DNA of 64,000 bases from Silene conica (Eukaryota > Streptophyta > Magnoliopsida > Caryophyllales > Caryophyllaceae): NCBI GenBank assembly GCA_029255685.2, contig CM055319.2:15656247-15720246 (forward strand), read 5' to 3'. The stretch's first letter is position 1, and each line of letters begins with the position of its first letter. Shown here piece by piece: positions 35,631 through 46,018 of the stretch. The translations under genes were made by a program, and so were the position numbers. The notes under the pieces were generated by a model. The model worked only from the letters and a program-made list of their open reading frames with translations. It was not told the DNA's origin and did no database searches.

Positions 35631-36128
35631 GGAACTTACTCTTTTTTCTTATCAAGGTTTGAATGTCGATGTATGTTGAAATGAACTCAGAACTGGTTTT
35701 TATATCAAGAACTCAAGAACTAGTTTATTAATGCTTACACTCAAGAATGGTATAATATCCTCAAATTAGTAGGATTTGCAAAATCTGTGGAGGTCGACAA
35801 CTATATATGGTATGAATATCACAAAGTAAATCGATCTCTTCCTAAAATTTCTTTTTTTTTTACTGACTAGCGTGTTTTAAACCCGAGTTATGACTCTATG
35901 AGTATCACCGCTCATGACTTTATAGTGTTTTTAAGATATTTGGTTAAATTTTTTTGAATTTTTTTTTTTTACTGGGTGGATTTAGTTCATAATTCACACT
36001 TTACATCATGCAACTATAATACTACTACCCATCTTTTATCTTATTCTTATCATAGCTTGATTTTTTTTTGAAAGATGGAAGTAAATAACATATTGGAACG
36101 TTTTTTCAATAGCTTCATATCTCAAATC
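35631..36128 (-). promoter_or_regulatory. 5' flank of the zinc-finger gene
   Basis: Conserved with the tandem units up to about 35930, including AAGAATGGTATAATATCCTC, a poly-T tract and GGGTTTAAA/TTTAAACCC-type blocks. It probably holds the promoter. Beyond 35930 the sequence is unique AT-rich DNA with poly-T runs. Confidence 0.45.
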
Positions 36129-37282
36129 CAGGGCCGTCTTTTAGGGGGTGCGGGCCGTGCGGTTGCACAGGGCCCCCGATTTTTGGGTCCTAATAAAGTT
36201 AAATTCAGAATATATATCAATTAGTAAGATTATTAGTTATGAAATGTAGAATGGCACAATGGCTTAGCTTGTAACTTTTTGGGCTTTCTAAATTCATGCA
36301 TCTCAGGTTCGATTCTCCATAACTACACTTTTTCATTTTTTTTCCAAAACCTTATCTTTATTAATACAAAAACATTTAATGATTTCTCGTGAAGCCACGT
36401 CATAATCCAAAATTTAATTTTTTTCCACAATAAAGTTTACTTAATTAATATCTGAATAACTCCCTACATTTATCTTCGTTGTGGAAATATTACGGTCTAA
36501 TTATGATTTATTTCTTAAACAATAATTTCTACATAAACGATTATATTTATAACGTCAACTTATAACTTATATATTATATATTATATATTATATATTATAT
36601 ATTATATATTATATATTATATATTATATATTATATATTATATATTATATATTATAATGTTAATGTCGATTTGTACATAATTATTAAATAACGATTTATGA
36701 CTAATAATCAATACTACAATAAATAATACATAATTATCATAAATTACAATAAATATTAGTAAGAAATTATATTTTATAGTGATATTTACATTTTTAGGTA
36801 CTCGATTTGATGTTCCAAAACTTAATTTGAACGTGCATTTTAACGTATTGTCCCATAACAAAAGTTGAGTACAAAATATTCACGTATTATGGTCACTATT
36901 AAATGTTAATTATGCACGATAATTTTCTTAAAAATAAACATGTGCAATTTTACACTGGTCGAACACTAGTTACTTTTAATGGAGTAAGTTATAACTATAT
37001 TTCAAAATTTATTGGATTCATTTCATTTAAAACTATTTTTTTTCTTAACTCTTTCTTTTTCTAATATGCAAAGTTGTCTACAAAAAACATACAATATTGA
37101 CGAACATTTACGTTATACGTGTATAGTAAGTAGTATAAAATAAATAAATTATAAACATTTCCGTATATTGAAAAATAAATCTTATAACAAAATAACATTT
37201 TATACACGCAACGTAAATAGTGAGATTGAGGCCAATTTTCAAAATTTTGAACAGGGCCCCCGAAATATCGAAGACGTCCCTG
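36129..37282. mobile_element. Second hAT copy (non-autonomous)
   Basis: Begins CAGGGCCGTCTT and ends GAAGACGTCCCTG. It is closely similar to 34206-35279. The flanking 8-mers (CTCAAATC and GGAAACAC) do not match, so its target duplication has been lost or one end rearranged. It lies between the zinc-finger promoter and the terpene synthase and may have removed the latter's first exon. Confidence 0.8.
36563..36652. repeat. ATATATT microsatellite
   Basis: About a dozen 7-bp ATATATT units inside the second hAT copy. The first copy has about three at 34630-34653. Confidence 0.85.
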
Positions 37283-37554
37283 GGAAACACCCAGACAATA
37301 TAGAGAAAAAGTTGGAGCGTAATGTTTCAGGGTTTAGACTAAGGCTATGTGGTAGTTATTATTGTCTGGTCGTCGATTAAATACCACCGATTGACACCAA
37401 ATTGTGCACCAGTTACACAGTTATTATTACACGATTAACTCGCGTGTCGATTATAGTGTCGTTACCATGTCGCTTCGTACATTATGCGTACCTTATCTAC
37501 TTGTGATTTTTGAACTTGGTTAATATTATTAATGAGCCGAAAAAAATCATGCAG
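37283..37554 (+). other. Upstream remnant or intron 1 of the terpene synthase
   Basis: Unique sequence between the hAT end and the TTCATGCAG-like acceptor of exon 2. No start exon or TPS N-terminal motif was found in any frame. Confidence 0.4.
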
Positions 37555-39685
37555 GATGTTGTTTACAAATCATGGGCTGACAAGCTGAAGGAGGACTTTA
37601 TGCATTCATTAAATGAAGAAGAAGAGTTGTCCATGGTGCATATTGTTGACATCATATCAAAATTAGGATTGTCCGGCGTTTTCACAAAATTTATGAAGGA
37701 TGCCCTTGATTTCATTGCGTCAAATATGACCATCATGACTGCTGCTTCCAACGACGATATCCTGAAAGCTGCACTAAGTTTTCGACTTCTTCGACAGCAT
37801 GGATATGACGTTTCTCAGGGTAATCTGCTACAAACTTTGTAATTTTTGCTCCTGTTGGATTATATTTTTTATTTTGCCAGTGTATGTTGACGTCTGTACT
37901 TTTTAAATATCCAGAGGTTCTTGTTCATTTCATTGATGAAATGGTTCCGTGTAAGGAAGAAGTTTGTTCTGACCTTACCGCTGAAGTTCTTGAGCTGTTT
38001 GAGGCCTCGCATTTAGCTTTGGAAGGGGATGAGATTTTAATGAAAGCGAAACATTTTTCGTACCAATATCTGGTAGACAGTCATCCATATTTGGATGATG
38101 ACGACCTTTCTCAACAAGTAACTCATGCTTTGAAGGGTCCATGTCACTGGAGAGTGGTGTGGTTTGATGTCGTACATCAAATTCATGCTTATGAGCAACT
38201 GAATAACGATACGAGTAAGATCTTAGTTGAGTTAGCGAAGCTCAATTTCAACATTACCCAATCTATGCTCGTAGAAGAACTGAAACAACTGTCGAGGTAA
38301 TGGCATTTTTTCAGTCTTTCGTTACATTTTGTTTTTACTTGAATTTTATTGCTCAACTCATAATCTTCATATCTTAAGGTGGTGGAATGATCTTGGGCTT
38401 ATCGAAAGTATTAACTTCTCCAGAGATCGATTAGTCGAAAGTTTCCTGTGGACAGTTGGAATCGCATTTGAACCACAGTACGCACTACTCAGGAAATGCC
38501 TTACGAAAGTTTCTACTTTTATACTGGCTATAGATGATCTTTATGACATTTATGGCTCTCTTGAAGAACTAAAGAGCTTCACCATGGCCGTGGAGAGGTT
38601 GGTATCTAAATGATGTATAGGTTTGTATCTAATTTATAATTCATTTACCACTAATAAATTAATACATGGCATTTTAGATGGGATTCCGAAGAATTACAGC
38701 AACTTCCTGAATGCATAAAGATTTGTTTCGAAACCCTGCGAACAACTACTGCTGAAATAGCTGATGAAATTCAGAGAGAAAAAGACTGTGATGATATGTC
38801 CATTTACTTGAACGCTGCAGTAAGTCCTCTTTTTTATTTTATTTGAAAGTACCATATATTTTGGCTACAACACCAATAATATTTGTCAAGTGTTCTAAAA
38901 GCTTGTTTAATACATTTACCGGAATGTCGTTTCCTGATGACCCATATACAGTCTCCTAACACGAATGCCCCGTCTTGCTGTGTTTTTTTTGACAGTGGTC
39001 TGATTTCTGCAAAGGTCTACTATCAGAAGCTCGGTGGTATAACACAAACTATATACCATCTCTTGACGAATATCTGCAATATGCAACCATAACTTCATCC
39101 GGCCCATTGCTTTCTCTGGTAACTCTTCTATGTACTACTGATGATGATGAATCAGATTTGCTGAAAGATAAACTGCTAGAGAATCAAGATCTCGTATACT
39201 ACATTTCACTAATTATTCGACTCTCCAATGACTTAGGAACTTCAGCGGTAAGTCCCTATATTCTAGGTCAGGGAAATTCACACGGTATAATTTACATGTT
39301 AATTAATCTTCACACTGCTGTACAATTTTCGTAACAAAAATGAATTCCTCCATTTGTTTGTTCCATAACCATATAATTACAGGCAGAGCTTGAGAGAGGA
39401 GACTCGCCTTCATCTATCTTATGTTACATGGTAGAAGCGAAGGCAACAGAGGAGATGGCTAGGTTACATGTAAAGAAGATGATATGTGATACTTGGAAAA
39501 AAATCAACAAGGAGTTATTGAGCGCCTCCCCGAAGCATCAAAGACGTGTGAATCTGATCATAAATATCGCACGTGTATGTCAATTTATATATCGTGAAGG
39601 AGATGGTTTTAGTGTTCCAAACAAAGGTACTCGGAAACAGATCAAAGGTTTATTGATTGAACCTATCCAACTTTCAATGGATTGA
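37555..39685 (+). CDS. Terpene synthase, exon 1 not found
   Basis: Six exons with GT-AG sites: 37555-37819, 37915-38296, 38379-38597, 38678-38819, 38996-39247, 39383-39685. They join in one frame to about 520 residues. Sizes fit exons 2-7 of class III plant terpene synthases. Visible motifs: [13 protein letters not shown] (RxR) in [17 protein letters not shown], the metal-binding DDLYD with [13 protein letters not shown], and the second metal site NDLGTSAAE. Family members ionise prenyl diphosphates to make mono- or sesquiterpenes. The first exon, with any RRx8W motif and transit peptide, is not visible between the hAT end and 37555, so the gene is probably 5'-truncated. Subfamily (b or g) cannot be decided. 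Confidence 0.85.
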
Positions 39686-39703
39686 ATTCGAGGAGTATAC
39701 TTT

Positions 39704-40796
39704 TATTAGAGATAATAATATAATATAATATCATATCTTAGGATTATGATATTGTTATCTTAGGGAAAATATATTACTAGTTTTAGAAAATAATATCTTT
39801 ATTAATATCGTATCTTGTAGTTTAGGTAATCATCCTATACTATATATACGGTCTCATGTATTGTCATTATTCATTACAACTTTAATATTATCAATAATAC
39901 AATATCAAACATTAAACTTTACATGGTATCAGAGCCTCTCGGTTCTTGAGGCATAAACAAATTTCCGCTGCCACCCTGCCGGTGGGTTGATAATGTACAA
40001 AATCCACCGGCGGGATTTCGCCTTACTTTATTTATTTTTTTCCTCACAAATATTTGTTATTTCACTTATTTACACCCCTCGTCGTCACGATACTTCCATC
40101 TACCCTCAGAAAATTGTGTCCTTGTGGCCACGTCATTGCCATGACCACCCCAAAACTCTGGCATCCTTGTGAGCCACCCCTTAAAATTTTTGCCTTACGG
40201 CTACCCCTCTTAAACTTGGTCAGTATCATGATCACCCCTTAACTTTGGCATCCTTGTGAGCCACCCCTTAAAATTTTTGCCTTACGGCTACCCCTCTTAA
40301 ACTTGGTCAGTATCATGACCACCCCTAAACTTTGGCATCCTTGTGAGTCACTCCACAAAAATTGCGTGCCCTTGAGGCCCCCCCTCTTCAACTTGGTCAC
40401 TACCATGACCACCCCTCTTAAACTTGTGCCTTAGTGGTCACTGGCCACCCCTCTCCAACTTGGTTATTGCACTGGCTACCCCTCTTCAAAGATAGTGTTG
40501 CCGCCTCATCTCTCGCCTCCATATGCTGCTTTTTCAAGATTAGACTTCTGCTGCGCCCGTCTATCTTGCGGGGGAATATTAGAGATAATAATATAATATA
40601 ATATCATATCTTAGGATTATGATATTGTTATCTTAGGGAAAATATATTACTAGTTTTAGAAAATAATATCTTTATTAATATCGTATCTTGTAGTTTAGGT
40701 AATCATCCTATACTATATATACGGTCTCATGTATTGTCATTATTCATTACAACTTTAATATTATCAATAATACAATATCAAACATTAAACTTTACA
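39704..40796 (+). mobile_element. Very young TRIM-like LTR element
   Basis: Two 220-bp LTRs, 39704-39923 and 40577-40796, that look identical base for base. Primer site TGGTATCAGAGCC follows the first LTR, GCGGGGGAA purine tract precedes the second, and the target duplication ACTTT is at 39699-39703 and 40797-40801. The 653-bp internal domain has no coding capacity. It contains a tandem repeat of about 85 bp with CTTGTGAGCCACCCCTTAAA and TACCCCTCTTAAACTTGG blocks. It inserted 18 bp after the terpene synthase stop codon. Confidence 0.93.
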
Positions 40797-40801
40797 ACTT
40801 T

Positions 40802-40995
40802 CACATGTACATTGAAATTATAGACACATGTATAGAAGGTTTGTTACTCATAATTTCGCAACTTTGCAGTACGCATGTCCTTCTAGTTTCTTTGCACGGC
40901 TTTATTAGGAAAATAATTTGTATTATTGTCGCAACTTTGCAGTACGCACGTCCTAGCAGCTAAACGCGGTTAGGCCGTAATTTATGTTTACATGC
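40802..40995. other. Short spacer with a direct repeat
   Basis: Between two LTR elements. GCAACTTTGCAGTACGCA occurs twice, about 72 bp apart. Presumably original downstream flank of the terpene synthase. Confidence 0.4.
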
Positions 40996-42745
40996 TGTTA
41001 GAATTAAGTCCCTCCATTATGGAGTTTAATGTTTCTAATTGGGACATAATGAGAAGGAGTTTCTAACCCAAAGAAACTTACTTCATTAATCACTTGAACT
41101 AAACGTAAGATGTTATATATAGTTATTATGTCTTGGAGTTATAGCTCGTGATTAGCTATAAAAGACGGGGAAAGCTATGTAATTTGTATCCTCATATTGT
41201 GAGTGATCAATGAAATTCCTAGTGCGATTATAGTGAGGATGTAGCCAAGTTGGTGAACCTCGTAAATATTGTGTTCTTGTTATTTTTCCGATTCTTATAT
41301 TTATTATTGTGTGTGTGGTCTATACCGAAAATCCCTACAAACTGGTATCGGAGCCTGGTTAGGCGGATGAGGGAAGAGCGATCCACTAAAATTCACAATA
41401 ATGGAATGAGACAAAATTTTATTCGATAAATTCGATAGGAAAGATTTTTGTTTCTGTAAAATACAAATAATGGATTATTTGTATTCTAAGAATCTATATG
41501 TTCCTTTTGGAAGACACTAAGCCGGATTCCATGGAAAAGGTTGTGGGAAAAATTGGACAGACAAACGCTAGGTGAGGAGGATGAAGGTGATCTTTTGGCA
41601 GTGAGTGTCGAAGATCTGATTGAGTCTTGGGTGTTAGACTCTGGTATATCATTTCACACTAACCCATGTAAAAAACTCTTTCATTAGTTTATTGGTGGAA
41701 GGTGTGGTACGACTTACTTGGTGAATTGTAAGGCTACGCCAATTATGGGAAGATGTGATGTAAAATCCGTATCTCGATTAGAGGTAGGTGGGAGCTAACA
41801 GATGTCATGTTCATCCCGAACTAGAAAAAGAAATTGATATCTGTTGGAAAGCTAAATGAAGCAGGCTACAAGGTTGTCTTTTAGGAAAGTTCCTGAAAAT
41901 TAGTCAAGGAAGCTATGGTGTTAGCTCGTGAGACTAAGTGTGGGACTTTGTACACCACGTATGGTGTAGCTAGTGATGACATGAGTGGTGTAACTGCGGG
42001 AGGGATGAAGAATGAAGTTGTTTCACGAAACTTGTTGCGGGATCCAAAAACTATGCATAGTGGGCCTTACACTAAGCACCGTGGGAGTAAATTCGGTGTC
42101 TTAAAGGCAGAAGGTGGTCCGAGAACGCACAAGGTGAAACTGACACGCTTAAATGTGTGTGAAAATTCAAGAGGTTCAAATAAGGCATGTAAGGGTGTTT
42201 CGTTTAGGTGGGAGTGCACGCCCCGGAAAATGATGAGTGAAACCCAAGACGTATGGTTGCCGGTGGGAACAAACTTGAATGATAAGGGTCAAGGTTGGGT
42301 ACCTAGACTGGACTCTTGCAAGAGGCATGAGTGGAACATGGTCGCACTAGGTGGAGAAGTAAAGTTGTTGATTATACCTCCATAATTGTCGGGAGGTGGG
42401 AGATTGTTAGAATTAAGTCCCTCCATTATGGAGTTTGATGTTTCTAATTGGGACATAATGAGGAGTTTCTAACCCAAAGAAACTTACTTCATTAATCACT
42501 TGAACTAAATGTAAGATGTTATACATAGTTATTATGTCTTGGAGTTATAGCTTGTGATTAGCTATAAAAGACGAGGAAAGCTATGTAATTTGTACCCTCA
42601 TATTGTGAGTGATCAATGAAATTCCTAGTGCGATTATAGTGAGGATGTAGCCAAGTTGGTGAACCTCGTAAATATTGTGTTCTTGTTATTTTTCCGATTC
42701 TTATATTTATTATTGTGTGTGTGGTCTATACCAAAAATCCCTACA
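40996..42745 (+). mobile_element. Non-autonomous copia element
   Basis: LTRs 40996-41338 and 42403-42745, starting TGTTAGAATTAAG and ending CCCTACA. The primer site TGGTATCGGAGCC follows the first LTR and GGGAGGTGGGAGA precedes the second. Flanks CATGC/CATGA fit a 5-bp duplication with one change. The internal part is only 1.06 kb. Confidence 0.85.
41600..42010 (+). pseudogene. Copia protease-region remnant
   Basis: Pieces of the Ty1/copia Gag-protease junction in shifting frames: SWVLDSG (protease active-site region), a FIGGRCGT block and MVLARETKCGTLYTTYG. Stops and indels throughout. RT, RNase H and integrase catalytic regions are absent. The open stretch 41915-42385 begins in this remnant and runs into sequence with no recognised domain. 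Confidence 0.55.
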
Positions 42746-43657
42746 CATGAAATGTGCAAGCATGTTGTACCGTAATTTTGAGACGGCACTTGCTTGTGAA
42801 ATGTCCTGGCATGTTCGAGCATACACGGGTATGCAGTTGTAAACACTGCTATCATCAAAACTTATTTAACATGATATCAGCCTAACATAGTTTCTCTTCC
42901 GGCAGTGCACAGTAGAGTCTTAAGTATAGCCTCTCAGGCACCAGTAATAAATGTTATGGAGCCTTCCGTAGTAAAATGGGTGAATCTTGAGAACCCACAA
43001 CGCCATACTTACAGACATCCGATCTCTAAGAAATCTTAATTAGGCTAAAATAAATCGGTAATTACACCTAAAACTCCAACTTCTAGTATGTAAGTAGCCA
43101 ATGGTCACTATTGCGATTTCTCCTGTACCATGTTTATTTTGATTACAATTGACATATGGTTGTGGTTCTCAAATTGATCTGAACCTCATAATCTTGATTT
43201 TTTAATGTCGTCTGGATATTGGATATCTTTTATTTGTTATTGAAATGTCTATATTGTTGGGCCATTGATTTTTGACTTATGAAAAGGCTATTGTTGTATA
43301 GGATGTGACATACAAACTGTTGGAAAGATGGCATGTTTTGCCAAAAAAAAAAACAATGAAGTATCCACATCGGTGGGCAATGCATATTTGCTTTTGTTTA
43401 TATTGATTAGTGTACTTCATTAGTCAATTGTGCAGGCGGCTTCAGGCAAGTATAAAGACGAATTGTGTAGACCAAGGAGGTTTTTGTTGGGACTCTTAGG
43501 CTTGTGAGTTTGGATCCAAACACAAATGAGCCCGCCCGCCAGGCTCGTGTTTGGGTTTTGGTAGTATTTTAATCTTTTTTGGTCCGTGTGTGTATGAACT
43601 GTCCAGGTTCATTCTTGTTGTATATTGTAAATAACAGTCAAAGTGAGAGAAAGTCTC
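42746..43657. other. Unassigned sequence
   Basis: No gene or terminal repeat recognised. Contains poly-A/T runs and a GCCCGCCCGCCAGGC dyad near 43530. May be part of an older element or host intergenic DNA. Confidence 0.35.
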
Positions 43658-43689
43658 TGTAACTCCTCTCCCTTGTAGATGCTGAGTTG

Positions 43690-43830
43690 TGACTCAACTC
43701 GGCCGAGTTAGAGTAACTCGGCCGAGTTAGAGTAACTCGGCCGAGTAAGTTTAACTCGGCCGAGTAAGTGCAACTCGGCCGAGTAAGTATAGCTCGGCCG
43801 AGTGAGTCTAACTCGGTCGAGTAGGTCTTT
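43690..43830. repeat. Palindromic minisatellite ACTCGGCCGAGT
   Basis: Seven tandem units of about 19 bp, each centred on the perfect 12-bp palindrome ACTCGGCCGAGT with short TTAGAGTA/AAGTTTA-type spacers. The partner LTR has four or five diverged units at 51160-51235 (ACTCGACCGAGT, ACTCGGTCGAGT). Confidence 0.9.
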
Positions 43831-44741
43831 CCGAGAGTTGGGCCGCGGTTAAATATATTAGTAAATCCGGAAATTTATAATTACTTTTACCCTAATAAGA
43901 AATCAGTAAACCCTCATTCCCTTCATCCTCGTCTCTCACTCTTTCCAAGGTCTTAGCAAGAGTCTAGAAGCGCCGATCATCTAACATAGTCCGTGTTTAT
44001 GTAGGGCGAGAGTAGAGTACATTATGGAGGGGAGTCGAACTTGTGGTTGATGTTATCATAGTTATAATGGTGTCTGGTTAAGGGGAAACAAAGTGGTGGG
44101 AGATTACTAGTAGAAAAATATTTATTTGCTGCTCCATATAAAGGCCTAATTGCTGCGTTTTTAGTGTAGCAGCAAATAAGGGGGCAGCAAATAGAAAATT
44201 TATTTGTTGCGGTAGAAAAACGCAGCAAATAAATGGGCTATTTGCTGCGCCACCTTCAAAAAACGCAGCAAATAAATAGGCTATTTGCTGCGTTTTTTGA
44301 AGGTGGAGCAGCAAATAAATACATTTATTTGCTGCGTTTTTTTGGGTGGAGCAGCAAATAAATACATTTATTTGAGGCGTTTTTTTTTGCAAAGGAGCCG
44401 CAAATAATGTTTTTTTTTTAAAAAAAAAAAATTAATTTTAATGGGCTGTTTACGCCCAAATACACATACACGCAGAAATTTCCAAAGTCAACCGGAATAC
44501 AATTATATATATAACCATATCTTTCGTCCAATACATACACCGTAGTAATGTTCGAGCACATAAACTTACAAAGAAAAAAACATAAAGTAAACGAAAATCT
44601 AAACTTAGAGAGTAAAGAGCTCATCAAAAGGCTTGAGCAATCTGATAAATGGCACAAGCAAGCGAGTTGTTTTCCATGTATTCCATACACAAGCAGCAAC
44701 TCTTTCTCTTTAATGCAACATCCATGTAGCTTTACAAGACG

Positions 44742-44846
44742 AGGCAGAAATCATTCTCATCTCATTGACAAATTCACGGTTCCCTTGCTTTGATTTCGGG
44801 GACAGTTGTTTAACAGCGATTACCTTGCCATCTGACTGTACACCCT
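44742..44846 (-). pseudogene. Captured receptor-like kinase fragment
   Basis: Minus strand: GVQSDGKVIAVKQLSPKSKQ followed by GNREFVNEMRMISA, the start of a plant LRR receptor-kinase domain with the ATP-binding lysine in VIAVKQL. The rest of the kinase is missing. It lies inside the CACTA-like element, so it is a transduplicated exon piece. Confidence 0.7.
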
Positions 44847-45331
44847 GGGCCAATGACAAGAGTCGGAAAGGCACATATCTGATGTCAGTTGTTTAACAGG
44901 GATTACAGTGGTTTGTAATGTTGTATAAAGAAGATTAGTGTGCAGTGAGAGTTCTCACATATCTGATGTCATGTTTTGGTTGAATATCAACACAAAAACT
45001 ACAGCTAAGCCACAACAAAAAAAGGCACGCTTAATAAAGCAAACTCTAAGTCACTAACAAAGAGGTAACAAAAAAATTCATCAAAATAATAAGAAAACAC
45101 TAATGTGATGTTCAGCAATGACTTACACTTGGTCGACCACTGTGTGCCACTTTCCATCCCGGGCAATCCAGCAGCTACAAGGCTTTCTTCGAGCAAATCA
45201 CGCTTCCAAGGGAAGGTCTTGGGTCTGCGAACAGTCCAGGTATAGAAATTTTTTTTTGTAAAAGTCAAGTATCACCAATTCTGACCAGCGGGATGTAGTT
45301 TAATTTCTATCCAGTTTACAGTAACGCTTAC

Positions 45332-46018
45332 TTCTGGACTGACACTGTGAGTTCCATACTTGTCATCCCAGTACATTGTGCTAATGCGGTACAACTGATG
45401 TATACTCAGAACCTACAAGTGGAAATAGGAGGCTGGTATTAATAACGTTCGAATAGATGATAAGGGAAATCACTGAACGTTTACTAACTTGTCTGGTACT
45501 CACAGGGCAAAGCTGATGGCTTATTTCCTCTAATGATTTTTTTGGTTTCTGATGTATGACCTGATATGATAACGATTGGATTAGTTACTAGAAAATCTTA
45601 TCTTCAATCTAACATCACTCATGACCTGATAAGAATCATTACCAAAAAGCCAATAGCCTGTCGTATATGCCTTAGTTCATCCCATGATGCCCCTGCATAC
45701 TGATCCTTCGTAGATTATTGAACAAAGTAATACAAATATCCATAATCAAGTAATGGTGAAAAATTTACCTCTTCAGTCGCAGTGTAACACCAATGTTCTA
45801 GTTCAGCTAGACCAGCCTTGACATACTCACCATTACTAAATGAACAACATTCACGCCTTAAAAGAAGACTGCATAAAGATTCAAATAATTATTGGTATAT
45901 TTCTATTAGGAACTCCTGAAAAACATAGTATCCTGATAAAATAGTACCTGTTAAATAATTGCACGTTGATGAATGAAAATATCTGTGTGAATATCTTCCG
46001 AACCAAAAAAGGAGGTAC
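45332..46018 (-). pseudogene. Captured myosin XI DIL-domain exons
   Basis: Five exons on the minus strand with splice sites kept: 46018-45948 (FLVRKIFTQIFSFINVQLF), 45868-45769 ([26 protein letters not shown]), 45705-45643 (YAGASWDELRHIRQAIGFL), 45560-45504 (VIHQKPKKSLEEISHQLCP) and 45412-45332 ([20 protein letters not shown]). They match the globular cargo-binding (dilute/DIL) tail of plant class XI myosins. Introns are retained, so capture was at DNA level. Motor and neck parts are absent. Confidence 0.85.

Noticed and set aside
41915-42385. 156-codon gene in the copia element
   Set aside because: Only its start resembles the copia protease region. The remainder shows no domain, and flanking frames are broken. 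Treated as a remnant.
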